Notes: generated by a model from the letters alone, not told the origin. Shown: positions 41,301-56,200, counted from the first letter of the stretch. The stretch: DNA of 64,000 nucleotides from Hormiphora californensis (GCA_020137815.1 CM035353.1:6728298-6792297); one strand, 5' to 3'. A program made the numbers and translations.

Positions 41301-44300
41301 GAACCCGACGGGGCATGCCCATTGGTCAGGGCTACTCTCCCCAGGAGGACAGTAGTACCCCTCACTACACTCCAATCCGTCCAGGGAGGATGTTGAGGGC
41401 GAGGGACAGTGGAACCCGGCGGGGCATGTCCGACATGATTTGGAGTCTGAGGAACCCACATCAGGGTTCCATGAGCCCGGGGAGCAGGACGTAGGACTTC
41501 CTGAACCACCGGGGCAGTAGGAACCTGCTGGACACTGGACAGCTGAGAGGGTGGGAGGGTTAGTGTGATATATTGGAAATTGTTGAGCTATACGCTGATC
41601 TAGAGAGCAATGTTTTAACTCTCTTTTACCGTGGGGTGCGGGGTTAGTGGTGGTATGGAGAAAGGGTTGTTATTTTCTAACCCTCCTTTACATTTGTACA
41701 TTTGTAAAGAGTCTAGCTAGGCAAAGAAAGGGCAAAAGTGGTACAAAACTAAAAAATTACCGTTAGATTTGGTAGAGTTGACAGGACAGTAGAAGCCTGC
41801 ATCACACAGATACTGCAGCTTATCGGCACCGGGTGTAGGGCAGTAGTAGCTAGCGGTACATGCCTGAGGAGTGGCGTCTCCTCCCGGACAATATGTTCCA
41901 GCAGGACATATACCCCCTGATTGCAAGGGATCGTAATAAAATAGATAATAGAGTTAAATAAAATACAGGAATAGATCGCGTTCCACTAATAGTGGTCTAT
42001 CGGGAACCCGAGAGTTAAATAAAATAAATAGATGGATGCAATTACACATGATATACATAAAAGCTAGTGTGAACTTTCTGTCTGATCAAAAACATCACTG
42101 TACTATAAAAACTGCAATGTTATGACGTCACTAACTGTGTGACGTCACATCACTAACCGTGTTCATCGTCAGCTGCAGAGGTAGACCCGGCCCCACACCA
42201 CCTTCCCCCTGGACAGGACACCGGGGTAACCGTTGCTAGGACACAGTAATTCCCACCAGGACAAATCTCACAAGATTCCAACCCACTTCCTCCCGTCTCT
42301 CTGTAATTATTATGGAGTTAAACACAAGTCAGAATACCAGTTGAAGAACGTACTATATTCTATAACTTGGCAATTTCAAAACTTCCCACGGTCGCATACA
42401 GTAAACTAATTGTAAACTAAGCAAGAATATTGCACTTGCGGCGATTTAAAAATTTTCCACTGCGTTGTTGCGTATACTTACCCCCGATAGTATCCAGGTG
42501 GGCAGGCAGTCTTCACCCCACCCTGACAGTAGAACCCTGCCTCACACTCGTGCTCTGTACCCAGGATAGATATGCCCTGTGTGTCACACTGGTACCCATC
42601 CTCACACGTCAGGCACTCACTCGCACCCGTAGAGGGCTGGTATGTGCCAATGTGGCAGAGGGTGGAGGATCCACTTCCGGGTGGACAATAGCTACCCGCT
42701 GGGCATTCGTCACCTAGTGGAGTACGTTTTCGAACCCTGATTTATCGGCTTCTTAGTCTCAAAAAAGACTCCGAACAGGTTATGATAACGAACTTCACTA
42801 ACCCTGAACAACCACCCCCCCCCCCCCCTCATTGCGTTATCTAACAATAATTGAACTAACCAGTTGTCCCGTCATCAGGGGATGGGGATACTGCCCTGGA
42901 GGAACAATAGAACCCAGGGTCACACAACATCCCGTCCAGATCGGGTGCAACCAGTCCAGTTGTGTTGCAATACCTCCCCTCCGGGCATGCCTCACAGTCC
43001 CCTTCCGATGTTAACATCTCCTGGTGTCTGAGGGAGGGGAGGAGGTGTTTTAGGGAGATCTGAGGTGTCTGAGGGAGGAGGGGGGGTGTATCATAGTAGG
43101 GGGTGTTTTAGAAGGAGGAGGGGGTGTCTGAGGGAGGAGATGGGGTGTTATGACTCTCTCGCAATCCTCCACCCCTCCCACTGTGGGGATACATCCCCAA
43201 TACATCTACCAACTGTAACTTGATAATAATATGCCCATTTAAAAGTGATGCCCTTACCCATATGTTCCGATGGGGCACGGTTGGGGGTTGATGGATTGTT
43301 TTGTACAGTAGCTACCCACAGGGCACACTCCATAGTCATCCCCATCTCCAGGTGGGGTGCTCTCTGTGGCTCCAACCTTGCAGAAGTAACCTGCCTCACA
43401 GGCATCAGTTACCGTCTCACTACCTGCATTGGAGAATCAAGATTTATGTCTGTTTGTATGTCTGTCTGTCTGCCTGACTGGTGTCTACTCTGTCTATCTA
43501 TTATTTTTCTATCTATCTATACTGTCTATCTATCTGTCTGTCTATTTGTCTGTCTGTTATACCTCCAGAACAGTAGAAACCCCCGGAACATTTCTGGCAG
43601 TCCTCCAGCTCGTCACTCCTCGTGTTAGGATTGAACTCTCCTGGGGGACAGGGCTCCGGAGAGGGGCACGGTGACACACAATAGTGACCCGCCGGGCAAT
43701 CAATTTCCCCACTTCCGTCTTGGCAGTAGGTACCCGCTACACAGTCAGTACACTGTTCCTTGGCCTGTTGTTTTGGTTCCGATTGAGTTCCATCTGTAAA
43801 TGAGGGGATCAGGGTGTTACCCATCTATAAATGAGGGGAGGGTCTTATTAAAAACCAGAGTATTTTGTGGCAATTAAGAGCTGGTATATTTGGTGACATG
43901 TGAGCAAAGCTTTTCCCCCGGACATTCAGCTTGGAACATCTGGTGAAGTTTATCTGCATCAGAAACATGCTATTGTTAGAGCAATGGACGCGTAACCCAG
44001 AGGTTGTCGGTTCGAGCCCGGCCCTCGCCAGATCTTTTTCTAATTTTCCTCCCTATTTAATCCTTAATCCTAATCTCATCATTCTTCCGCAACCGTGATC
44101 TGCCCGTCTGTGTGTTTCCCTTCACTGTAGTACAGTAGGGGTTGTATGTGTGAGAGAGAAAGTGAGATTAGCAGCCAGAGAAGATATTATAATCTTGTTC
44201 CAAAGTGATATGATAGCAATTAGATAGCTTAAATCACAGGAGCACACCTTCAGCTTGTTGAGCGTACGCCTTTTTTTATCCCCGGGAGGGAGAGCTTTGT

Positions 44301-47300
44301 ATCCGTGTACATTTCATCAATGGGAGACCGCCCTTCCCTTCTTTTTATAGAAAATCTTGAGGGAAAACTGATTTCCATAATACTAACGTAGGTACACATG
44401 TTCTATCTATCTTACAAAGCTCTCCTTACATCTGCCGCTTATTGTCTGGAATAGAAATAAAGCTAGATAGTCTGGGATAGAAATAAATTGCTCTCCCTCC
44501 CGGAAATGAAAAAAGGCGTACGCTCAACAAGCTGAAGGTGTGCTCCTGTTGTTTAAGCTATCTATAATTGCTATCATTTTACTTCATCTCAGTACTTTAA
44601 CTGAAAGGAGCACACGTGTAGTCTATCTCTCTCTTTTTCGCCCGTTATATATTATATGAAAAAGGCAACCGCTCGATAAGCTGAAGGTGTGCTCCCGTCT
44701 AGTCGCGTGATCTTTCTAATTGCTATGTGTTGTCTCTCTTTTTTCGACTGATATAGATCATTGTTTATTCCATTTCCTGATTTTGTTTCAACGTTCTATA
44801 TATCTAACAAAACCTCATCATTCAAAATTAGCTTGATGGCTATAGAGTGCTCAATCTTTTCAGAGAGCTATTAACACGAAAACCAAAGAAAACGAATTCG
44901 TTTTCTTTGGTTTTCGCGTATCTAACAAAACCAATAGTTATCATTTATCCTAGTTATCATGTTACTTTGCATCCTAGTTGCATTTGCAACTGCTGCTGGT
45001 TCCGATCTTCTAGATATTTCGGGTATCGACGGAAGCCCCGATGGTGGTAGCAACACCAAGCAAAAGGCCATTGACCGGAACAACAGTACATACTACCATT
45101 CGCTAACTGATGACGATACGAAGTATATTCACGTTACCCTAACCGAAGCAGCCGTGGTTAACCAAGTCGTCATCCTGAATAGGTGAGTTAGTAAATAGTA
45201 GATTATTATGAACCTTAAAATAAAGATTCTTCCTAGCCTACGAGCACAGTCAAAAAGCCAGACTCATCGATATAGACTGGACCCGTATCTTTCAGGATTA
45301 CACCAAATTACCAACATGTGAGAGATAGGATTCTCGGTAGTGAAGTGACGCTCACCTACAACGGCACCACTGTCACCTCATGTGGGACAATAACAGCAAC
45401 CTCAACAGACAACACCTACACTCTGACATGCCCAGTTACCATAGCAACGGGAGTCAACATAACTGATGACGCAGTAGAGACAACCACAGATCAGGGAAAT
45501 AACGGCATTGTGATGAATATCGCAGAGGTGTGGGTGTACGGCGAACATGTCGTCGAGCCAACTATAGGTAATTATCAAGCGGGTTTAGAATTGAATAAAA
45601 AATGCTCATGAAATCCGTGCAACAGAGGGTATTTTTGTATAGCTCGCACCACCAGCTTCCATAGAAACTGAGTGGTGTGAGCTATACAAATAACGATAGA
45701 TAATAAACTTTCTAGACCTAGTTTCAAAATTTTCAACCCCCACTCGGGCCTTAACAAAGATATAATTTCAAGTCCGATCACACACACAGCCACTCTCGTA
45801 GTGACAAACAAGAATCTGTAAACTAAGATATATGTTGATTGCTCGATTTCAATCATTTCAACTCTATACGCACGAGGGTTAGTCACACATAACACTCTCT
45901 TTCCGCGCCTGCTGCTGTTATAAACCTAACTAAAATCTAGCAAATCACACATACCTTGTTGGTTAACTCAACAAGTATAAACTCAACAACTGTACATACC
46001 AGGACAGGGAATTTTATCGCTGCTTCCTTCCGGACAGTAGTGGTTAGAGGGGCACTCGATCTTGGTACTGGATGTACTCCCCTCTGGGCAGTAGAACCCA
46101 CCATCACACTTATCACTTGTTGTGGACATTCCCTCCTCACTACACATGTAACCTGTGCAGAGATTTGGTTACGAAGTTACCCCTTGCCAGCGCGCGCGAA
46201 GGTCGTCCGGCGACCTGAGTAAACAGAGTGTGAGGTGTCTTTGATACCAATGCAGATATAGTGAGATTTGGGAGATGCAAATGTAAATTAAATGAACTGG
46301 AGTTCAGTTTGACGGCTACTTACTAGAAACGTGTACAAATATGGCTGCTTACTGAACTAATGAGATACCTTATAGTTAGGGGTAATAACACCGAATATCG
46401 CCTTGACTGGGAAAAAATTTGTGTCAAGCTGATTTCTTCACTAACGTGTCCCAATGGGTCCCCTCTAGCCCTCCTGAGTTTTTTCAAACTCAGGATGGAG
46501 TGCAACATGTTCATTTCCGGGTTTACTTTTTACCTGCATTTCTAGCCTGAGGCCAAAAACGTAACTACCCTTAAGAAAGGAGTAGAGAAAAAATCGAGGG
46601 CACTAGAGTGATCAGCGTCCTCGCATTAGTGGGGGTAGGTGCCGGAATTAAGTCTCTATCTCATCTGGTTAATTAGATAATTGGATAATTAGGTCTGCGC
46701 ACAACCGTTTGTTGGCTATATGGCTATAGCCACTTAGGAAAGGAGTAGAGACAAAACCGAGGGCACTAAAATGATCAGCGTCCTCGAATTAGTGGGGGTA
46801 GGTGGTGAAATTAAGTCTCTATCTCATCTGGTTAATTAGATAATTGGATAATTAGGTTTGCGCATAACCGTTTTTTGGCTAATATGGCTATAGCCACTTA
46901 GGAAGGGTTTAGAGACTTTTCATTGGTGCCATTTTGTAGGCAAGGCCAAATTATGGGGGGTCGACGCCGGACTTTTAAGCTCTATCTTCAACCGTTTAGC
47001 CGTTATTTGGCTTTTAAGATGCTCAAAATGAGCAAAATACGGTAAAAAGCCCGATTTTGAACACCGTTAAAGCCAAATAACGGCTAAACGGTTGAAGATA
47101 GAGCTTAAAAGTCCGACGTCGACCCCCCATAATTTGGCCTTGCCTACAAAATGGCACGAATGAAAAGTCTCTAAACCCTTCCTAAGTGGCTATAGCCATA
47201 TTAGCCAAAAAACGGTTATGCGCAAACCTAATTATCCAATTATCTAATTAACCAGATGAGATAGAGACTTAATTTCAGCACCTACCCCCACAATTTCGAG

Positions 47301-50300
47301 GACGCTGATCATTTTAGTGCCCTCGTTTTTGTCTCTACTCCTTTCCTAAGTGGCTATAACCATATAACCAACAAACGGTTGTGCGCAGACCTAATTATCC
47401 AATTATCTAATTAACCAGATGAGATAGAGACTTAATTCCGGCACCTACCCCCACTAATGCGAGGACACTGATCACTCTAGTGTCCTCGATTTTTTCTCTA
47501 CTCCTTTCTTAAGGGTAGTTACGTTTTTGGCCTCAGGCTAGAAATGCAGGTAAAAAGTAAACCCGGAAATGAACATGTTGCACTCCATCCTGAGTTTGAA
47601 AAAACTCAGGAGGGCAAGAGGGGACCCATTGGGACACGTTAGTGAAGAAATCAGCTTGACACAAATTTTTTCCCAGTCACCCGACTACTGCCCTTAACTA
47701 TTACGCTCTACTGAATCTAAGCGGGGGCGGGGGTGGCATGGGGGGGGGGGGGGTGAGGGATATTCTAAGCAGCACAAAATAACCTACCTTTGCTGCAGTT
47801 CACACAGTCTCCCTCCTCCGTTAGTCCACTCTTCACCCCGAGTTTACCAGGTGGGCATTTCTCCTCCCTTGTAGTACCCTCAACACAATACGATCCCAGA
47901 CTGCACCTCTTCCCGTCTGTGGCAGTGATAGCCCCACTCTCACAGAACCACCCAGCCGAACAGAGGTTATCATCTCTACTCTCGGATTGACCCTCATCTG
48001 TAGGGCATTATAAGAGTTGGTTATATATATATTGAATCATTAGTATGACGGAACTGTGCAAGGTATATTAGAGTTTGCCAGGCACATCACCATAGTAACA
48101 TTTAGCTACCAAGGTGAGTTTTATAGTTCCATCACCATAGTAACCAGCTAGTAACCATGGTAACCAGCTAGTAACCAGTTAGTAACCAGCTAGTAACCAT
48201 AGTAACCAGCTAGTAACCAGTTAGTAACCAGTTAGTAACCATAGTAACCAGCTAGTAACCAGTTAGTAACCAGTTAGTAACCATAGTAACCAGCTAGTAA
48301 CCAGCTAGTAACCAGTTAGTAACCATAGTAAGCAGTTAGTAACCAGCTAGTAACCAGCTAGTGACCAGCTAGGACTAACCCGGGCAGTAACGGCCAGCAT
48401 CACACGCTGTACAGACAGTGTCATCACTCTGTGCAGTGTTTGGGTTGTAGGTACCCGCTCGGCAGGGGTTGGGCTGTCGTGTCGCTATTGGGCAGTAGTG
48501 CCCCGCTGGACAATCACCAACCGGTGATGTCAACTGAGGGGTTATATTAGAGTTAGCTGATATAAAGAGGGTATTAGCTGGGGAAATCATTTTGTTTGAT
48601 TGAAATGTGTATTCCCACCAAATAACAATTATGTTTGTGCTAATAATACAATTATATTCTGAACCTACCCCTGTGTCATTACAGTACATCCCCAGATCAC
48701 AGTTAACACATTCATACTGGGAGGGCTGACTCTGGTAGGTACCACCTGGACAAGACTCAGGTTTAGCTGCACCCGCCTCACATTTAGAGCCCGCAGGACA
48801 TGCTGTCGTGCCATCCTTACTCCCCTCGGCACAGTAAAAACCACGGGGACACTCGGCAGTGGGGGCGGCGTTACCCTGACCTGTACGTTGTAAGACAGAT
48901 CAGTTACGGATATTGGGACTGCTAAACTTATATCTGATATTATATTGATCTGTCGATCTGAAGTTAAAGTTCAGAGTTTAACCCTTTGACGGCGAGAAGG
49001 ATTGGCTCGATAGAATTGTCTAATTTTTCGTTTATAAGTAGATATTATCAACACAAAACGCCTCGAAAAGGAAATTTGTAATTCCGACATGTAGTTTTTG
49101 CTGGGCCCACTGTAGCATATATGATACTATCGTCCGTAAGGGAATTCTAGTAACAAATCTAAATTGTACAAGTTTGTGGGTGTTATGGCATAAATTCATG
49201 CTTTCATGAGGTTTGTAGCTACAAGTTCTACAATCGTGAACGGTTTTTACCAGGAAAAGAACCCAAATTTGAGATTTGTATCATATATGATACTATCGTC
49301 CTAAGGGTAAATTCTCCTAAAACATACATAATTCGGGCTAGAAAAGGAGCTAAGAGACAAATGGGGGCACTAAAATGTGTAGAATCATCGCATTAGTGGG
49401 GGTAGAGCACATATTTAGGTCGCTATCTGGATCCCTACCCTACTAAAATATAGTTCGACGCGACGCGACGCGCGATCGATGAACGATCGATAAACGATCG
49501 ATAAACGATCGATATCGATCGTTTATCGATCGTTCATCGATCGCGCGTCGCGACACGTCGAACTATATTTTAGTAGGGTAATTGAGATAATTGGATAATT
49601 AGCTAATTATCTGTCCCGCGCGTGCTAATTATTCATGAAACTTTGCTCTGGGAAGGAGTTATGAGACAAATGGGGGTACTAAAATGTGTAGAATCATTAC
49701 ATTAGTGGGGGTAGAGCACATATTTAGGTCGCTATCTGGATCCTTAATTGAGATAATTGGATAATTAGCAAATTAGTTGCCCTGGAGCGCTAATAAATGA
49801 GACTAGGCGGAGTATCCAAGACAATTAGGGGCACTAAAATGTGTAAAATCATCGCCTTAGTGGAGGTAGAGCACATACCTGAGTTTCTATTCCAACTCCT
49901 AAATGAGATAATTGGATAATTAGCTAATTGATGGTTGCACACCGTCCACTTTTCACCAAATCCCGTGGTTTCTAGGTAATCCTGAGCTCTTTTGCTCAAT
50001 CTAAGGATCTTCTGACATCCCCTAATATCCCTAAACCCCTATAACCGTGTGTCCAAACAATAAATATGGGAAACTGTAGTACATTAGAGGTTGAACGTGT
50101 TGTAGGAGCAATAGGATATAAAATTTTTATAGGATTGTAGTTGGATCTTGGATGTATGAGAGGTCTAGGATGGAGCAAGAGGGTTCTAAAGAGCTGAAGG
50201 CAGTGTCTAGGGTTGTATCGAGTGCTTTACTATTGTGTAAAACGAGTCAAAGGTGATACAAATGGGGTTATGGGTTGTCAGAAGATCCTTAGATTGAGCA

Positions 50301-53130
50301 AAAGAGCTCAGGATTACCTAGAAACCACGGGATTTGGTGAAAAGTGGACGGTGTGCAACCGTCAATTAGCTAATTATCCAATTATCTCAATTAGGAGTTG
50401 GAATAGAAACTCAGCTATGTGCTCTACCCCCGCTAAGGCGATGATTTTACACATTTTAGTGCCCTCACTTGTCTTGTATACTCCGCCTAGTCTCATTTAT
50501 TAGCGCTCCAGGGCAACTAATTAGCTAATTATCCAATTATCTCAATTAGGGATCCAGATAGCGACCTAAATATGTGCTCTACCCCCACTAATGCGATGAT
50601 TCTACACATTTTAGTGCCCCCATTTGTCTCATAACTCCTTCCCAGAGCAAAGTTTCATGAATAATTAGCACACGCGGGACAGATAATTAGCTAATTATCC
50701 AATTATCTCAATTAGGGATCCAGATAGCGACCTAAATATGTGCTCTACCCCCACTAATGCGATGATTCTACACATTTTAGTGCCCCCATTTGTCTCTTAG
50801 CTCCTTTTCTAGCACGAATTATGTATGTTTTAAGAGAATTTACCCTAAGGACGATAGTATCATATATGATACAAATCTCAAATTTGGGTTCTTTTCCTGG
50901 TAAAAACCGTTCACGATTGTAGAATTTGTAGCTACATACCACATGAAAGCATAAATTTATGCCATAGCACCCACTAACTTGTACAATTTAGATTTGTTAC
51001 TAGAATTCCCTTACGGGCGATAGTATCATATATGATACGGCGCCTTAAATGTTAATAACTCATTCAATTTTCAATATTTTTTGATGCGGCTTTTTGCAAC
51101 GTGTTGTAGGAGCAATAGGATATAAAATTTTTATAGGATTGTAGTTGGATCTTGGATGTATGAGAGGTCTAGGATGGAGCAAGAGGGTTCTAAAGAGCTG
51201 AAGGCAGTGTCTAGGGTTGTATCGAGTGCTTTACTATTGTGTAAAACGAGTCAAAGGTGATACAAATGGGGTTATGGGTTGTCAGAAGATCCTTAGATTG
51301 AGCAAAAGAGCTCAGGATTACCTAGAAACCACGGGATTTGGTGAAAAGTGGACGGTGTGCAACCGTCAATTAGCTAATTATCCAATTATCTCAATTAGGA
51401 GTTGGAATAGAAACTCAGCTATGTGCTCTACCCCCGCTAAGGCGATGATTTTACACATTTTAGTGCCCTCACTTGTCTTGTATACTCCGCCTAGTCTCAT
51501 TTATTAGCGCTCCAGGGCAACTAATTAGCTAATTATCCAATTATCTCAATTAGGGATCCAGATAGCGACCTAAATATGTGCTCTACCCCCACTAATGCGA
51601 TGATTCTACACATTTTAGTGCCCCCATTTGTCTCATAACTCCTTCCCAGAGCAAAGTTTCATGAATAATTAGCACACGCGGGACAGATAATTAGCTAATT
51701 ATCCAATTATCTCAATTAGGGATCCAGATAGCGACCTAAATATGTGCTCTACCCCCACTAATGCCCCCATTTGTCTCTTAGCTCCTTTTCTAGCACGAAT
51801 TATGTATGTTTTAAGAGAATTTACCCTAAGGACGATAGTATCATATATGATACAAATCTCAAATTTGGGTTCTTTTCCTGGTAAAAACCGTTCACGATTG
51901 TAGAATTTGTAGCTACATACCACATGAAAGCATAAATTTATGCCATAGCACCCACTAACTTGTACAATTTAGATTTGTTACTAGAATTCCCTTACGGGCG
52001 ATAGTATCATATATGATACGGCGCCTTAAATGTTAATAACTCATTCAATTTTCAATATTTTTTGATGCGGCTTTTTGCATTCGGTCGGTTATGTCGAGCA
52101 CTTTTATTCCTTCAAAGGATTAGTTGTGCCCCCAAAAAACAAAAAAATGAGAAATGTTTTTAAAAAAAGGCCGAAATTAGCCCCCTTAGAAGGGCTATAA
52201 AAATTTTTTCTTGATTTTCTGAGCTGATCTGGACGTGGTTTTAGGTTCATAATCCCTAAAACTAGCTTGTGACAAAATATGGGCCACCTAGATAAAACAT
52301 AAGGACTTCCAGGCCGCCTAGAATAGACTGTAGCATATATGCTCTGTCGCCGTCAAAGGGTTAACTCGAGATTGTTCAGAGTTTTTCAAGGTACCTGAAC
52401 AGTAGGAACCCTCCGGACAGAGTATACATGCAGTGGAGCTGTCAGCGAGGGTTCCCTCATTGTAGGTGCCCTCCCCACACGGGTTCTTGGCCCCATCAGC
52501 ACACCAGTACCCAGCAGGGCAGACCTCCTGTTTAGCGTGGGTGCTGCCCTCCGGACAATAGTAACCTGACAGGAGGGGAGCTTATTATGTTCTAACCCTC
52601 CTTTACATTTGTTTCGGACGGGGAGCACAAAACAGAGTTGGTGATGAGATCCCCTATTATGTTACACTCACCCCGCTTCGCGGGGTTCGTTTGCCGCGCT
52701 TCGCGCGGCCTTAGTGTAGGGGTGACCGCGTCACCAAAAAACAGAGTTTAGCTAGGCAAGGAACTGTAGCTTATTGATCACACACAATATAACAATTATA
52801 GTGTGAGGAGGGTGAATTGAAAACTCATGGTATCCCATCCCGTTATTATATGAATTGGGGCTCTTGAGAAATGAAAAAGTGACCTGTGTGTATATATAGC
52901 TGGATGAAACATCTCTGCATCATACTGACCTGGATCACAACGATTCTTCAACTCGGAAGAGCCCTTTTCGCAATAGAACGTTTCAGCACATATAACGGGT
53001 GTCTGGGATTTCTCCTCGCAGTAGTACCCCGCGGGACAGATTCCACCCACATAGCCGTCCACGCAGGGCGAACTTGGGTCATCTGGGTCCGTGTTTGGGG
53101 TGGTCGTGTCCGATAACTGCACCGGGGGAC

Positions 53131-53228
<98 letters not shown>

Positions 53229-56200
53229 AGATAGTCAATCTAGCGGGTCTCCCCACCCACCAAGTCCCCCAACCCGCTGATACTCGAACCCCCACCCGGC
53301 TCCTACCCCACCCCGCTGATACCCGAACCCTCCACCCGGCCCCTACCCCACCCCGCTGATACCCGAACCCTCAACCCGGCCCCTACCCCACCCACTACCC
53401 CACCCGAGTCCCCCACCCGAGTCCCCCACATACCGAACAACAAAAGTATCCCTCATCACAATTAGCATCAGGTGCTGTTAGCCCCTTGACGGTACAAGCC
53501 ATGCCACCACTACACTCGTTACAGCTAGACAGTTGTTGGGCACCCGTGGTGGCTCTAAATCTACCCACTGGACACTCCTCTCCATCTACACTCCCAGCCT
53601 CACAATACCTAGAATCGGGGAGAAAAGATATAGTTAAAGGTTGACAAGATACCTAAAACTTTTCGTATATCGTCTTATTTTGATTTATCATTAATTTTCA
53701 GCATTTTTTCAGAATTTTTTGTCGGCTAGAAATATGTGCAAAATAGGGGGTCTACTGATAAATGAGAGGCGCAATTTAAAAATTGACACCGTAATATCTC
53801 CGGTTCCTGATGAGATACAGAAACCGTTTTGGTAGCGTTGGAAAGGTCTTATTGAGACCAATCCAACGCAACCAAGATCAAGTAGCTATCTTTTGAGGAA
53901 CCGGAAACGTGAATTTCAATTTGCGAGACGCAGTGAGTGTGCCCAGTAAAACCAGTGCTGACAATATCGGTAGACCCCCTATTTCGAATTTTTTTCTAGC
54001 CGACAAAAAATTCTGAAAAAATGCTGTAAATTAATGATAAATCAAAATAAGACGATATACGAAAAGTTTTAGGTATCTTGTCAACCTCCCGGCATTCAAC
54101 CGAGTATGGCCGTATCGGTGCGGCCTTTGCTACTTTTGGGCAGGTCATCCTCCAGACGCAGCAATCACAAACAAACAAACAAACAAACATTCCCGGCCTC
54201 ACAATATCTAGAATTGGAGTTACTTGGTGTGGTGTTGCGAAACGACCCCTAATAATGTATCAATTAGGCAGTTAATTATCTAATTAATTACCTTCCTGCC
54301 GGACAGGCATCTCCCACCTCCGTCATCTCGGACTCAGGACAGATCCTGCCGGCTGTACATGCCAAACACACCCCAGCCCCCGTAGACGGGTTATAGGTCC
54401 CGGGATCACACGACAGCTGGGATTTACTGCCAACCGGGCAATAGAAACCTTTATCACAAATATTTCCAGTCACATCATCGTCAGGATTCGACTGGGTCGC
54501 CCCCAGGGTACAATAGTAGCCACTCTGGCATTGTTTGGTGCAGTTCGTTTGACCTCGAATGTCATTGTAGAAGCCACCGAGACACTTTTGGCAGTCGTCC
54601 TCACTTGCTGCACCTTCCAAGTTACGGAACTTCCCTGTAGCATTATTAGAATTACACATCAGGGATCAAGGAGGAACTGGAGATCTGTATCACGTTAAAA
54701 ACCAATTAAATACCTCGATCAATTAATTATCAAATATTAATTAACCGATAAAATACTAAGAGTTACCAAATCTAACAGTAATATAATATGGTGTATACCT
54801 GTTGGACACGATTCTCTGTTACTGCTTCCTGGACAGAAGTATCCAGCCGGACACAGTCTTCCAGTGGTACCGTCAGTTGGGGTGGGCGTTGTGGCCTGAC
54901 CAAGGCATTCATAACCAGGCGAGCATGGTTTCTTATCTGAGGGGAGTCTCTGTTTACATGGTGTACCGTGTTGGTTACCATGGTAACATACCGTGTTGGT
55001 TACCATGGTAACATACCGTGTTGGTTACCATGGTAACATACCGTGTTAGTCACCATGGTAACATACCGTGTTGGTTACCATGGTAACAAACCGTGTTGGT
55101 TACCAAGGTAACATACCTGAATCTGTGGTTGCACCCGCATTTTCACAATAGAAGTTGGGTGGGCACGGTTTACAATGGCTCTCCGCAGCCAACCCCGGAG
55201 TGTTTGAGAATGTGCCTGCTGGGCACTTCACGGGTTCTGTCTCTTCCAGCGGACAATAATGTCCCGCAGGACAATCCTCCCTCACCGGTTCGTTTGTGTC
55301 TTCATCGATATAACAGTGGTACCCCTGTGGGCAAGGCTGGCACTCAGCCAGACCCTGGATGCGTGCCTCATAACCTGTTGGGCAGCGTTTCCCGCTGTGC
55401 TCATCGTTACCCGTGCCAGCGGTTCCAGTGGGACAATAATACCCCTTACGGGACACGAGGTGCCCGTTCGAATGCTCTGCCCTCGGGACAATAATATCCT
55501 TCCTCGCATAGCTCGTTGGGAGTTGTGAGGCCCTCAGTGGTACATGCAAACCCGGCCACACACGGCAAACACTCGGTCTTCATTGCGGCACCTGTACGTG
55601 GAGAGGGGATTATAAGGAATACCATTGCAGTACTGGGAGAAACCATATTACTTCACTTGTTTTTTCAAACCCTTTTCATTTATCAAGAGGGGGTAAGACA
55701 GGGCATAACTTCACAGGTAAATATTTACCGGTGACATTCCTGAAAGTCCCCTCAGGGCACAATGTTCCTTCACTGGATCCCTCTAAACAGAATTGCCCTA
55801 AGGGACATAGGCTTCCAGTTTCACTATCCTGCATGTAGGAGAGATAGCGAGGGGTGATTGTAGTGCTGAGATAGTGAGGTGATTATAGTGAAGTGATCAT
55901 AGTGATTGTAGTGCTGAGAATAAAATGGTGTACCCCCAAAACTACCCAAAGTGCGGCAACAACCCAAAACCACCCAACGACCCAAAACCACCCAAAACTA
56001 CCCAAAACCACCCAACGACCCAAAACCACCCAACGGCCCAAAACAACCCAAAGTGCACGTACCGTTGGTGTGGCAGTTTTAGCACCCCCAGTACACACAT
56101 AACCAGCGTCACACTTTTCAGTGGAGGACATGGAGCCAACGGGACAGTAGAACCCTGATTCACACAACTTGCAGTCCCCCTCAGAGGTCTTGTCCTGCTC

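Noticed and set aside
50213-51507. Two identical 96-codon plus-strand open frames
   Set aside because: They lie in the tandemly duplicated arm of the piggyBac-like element; the identity reflects the DNA duplication. No transposase motif is present.
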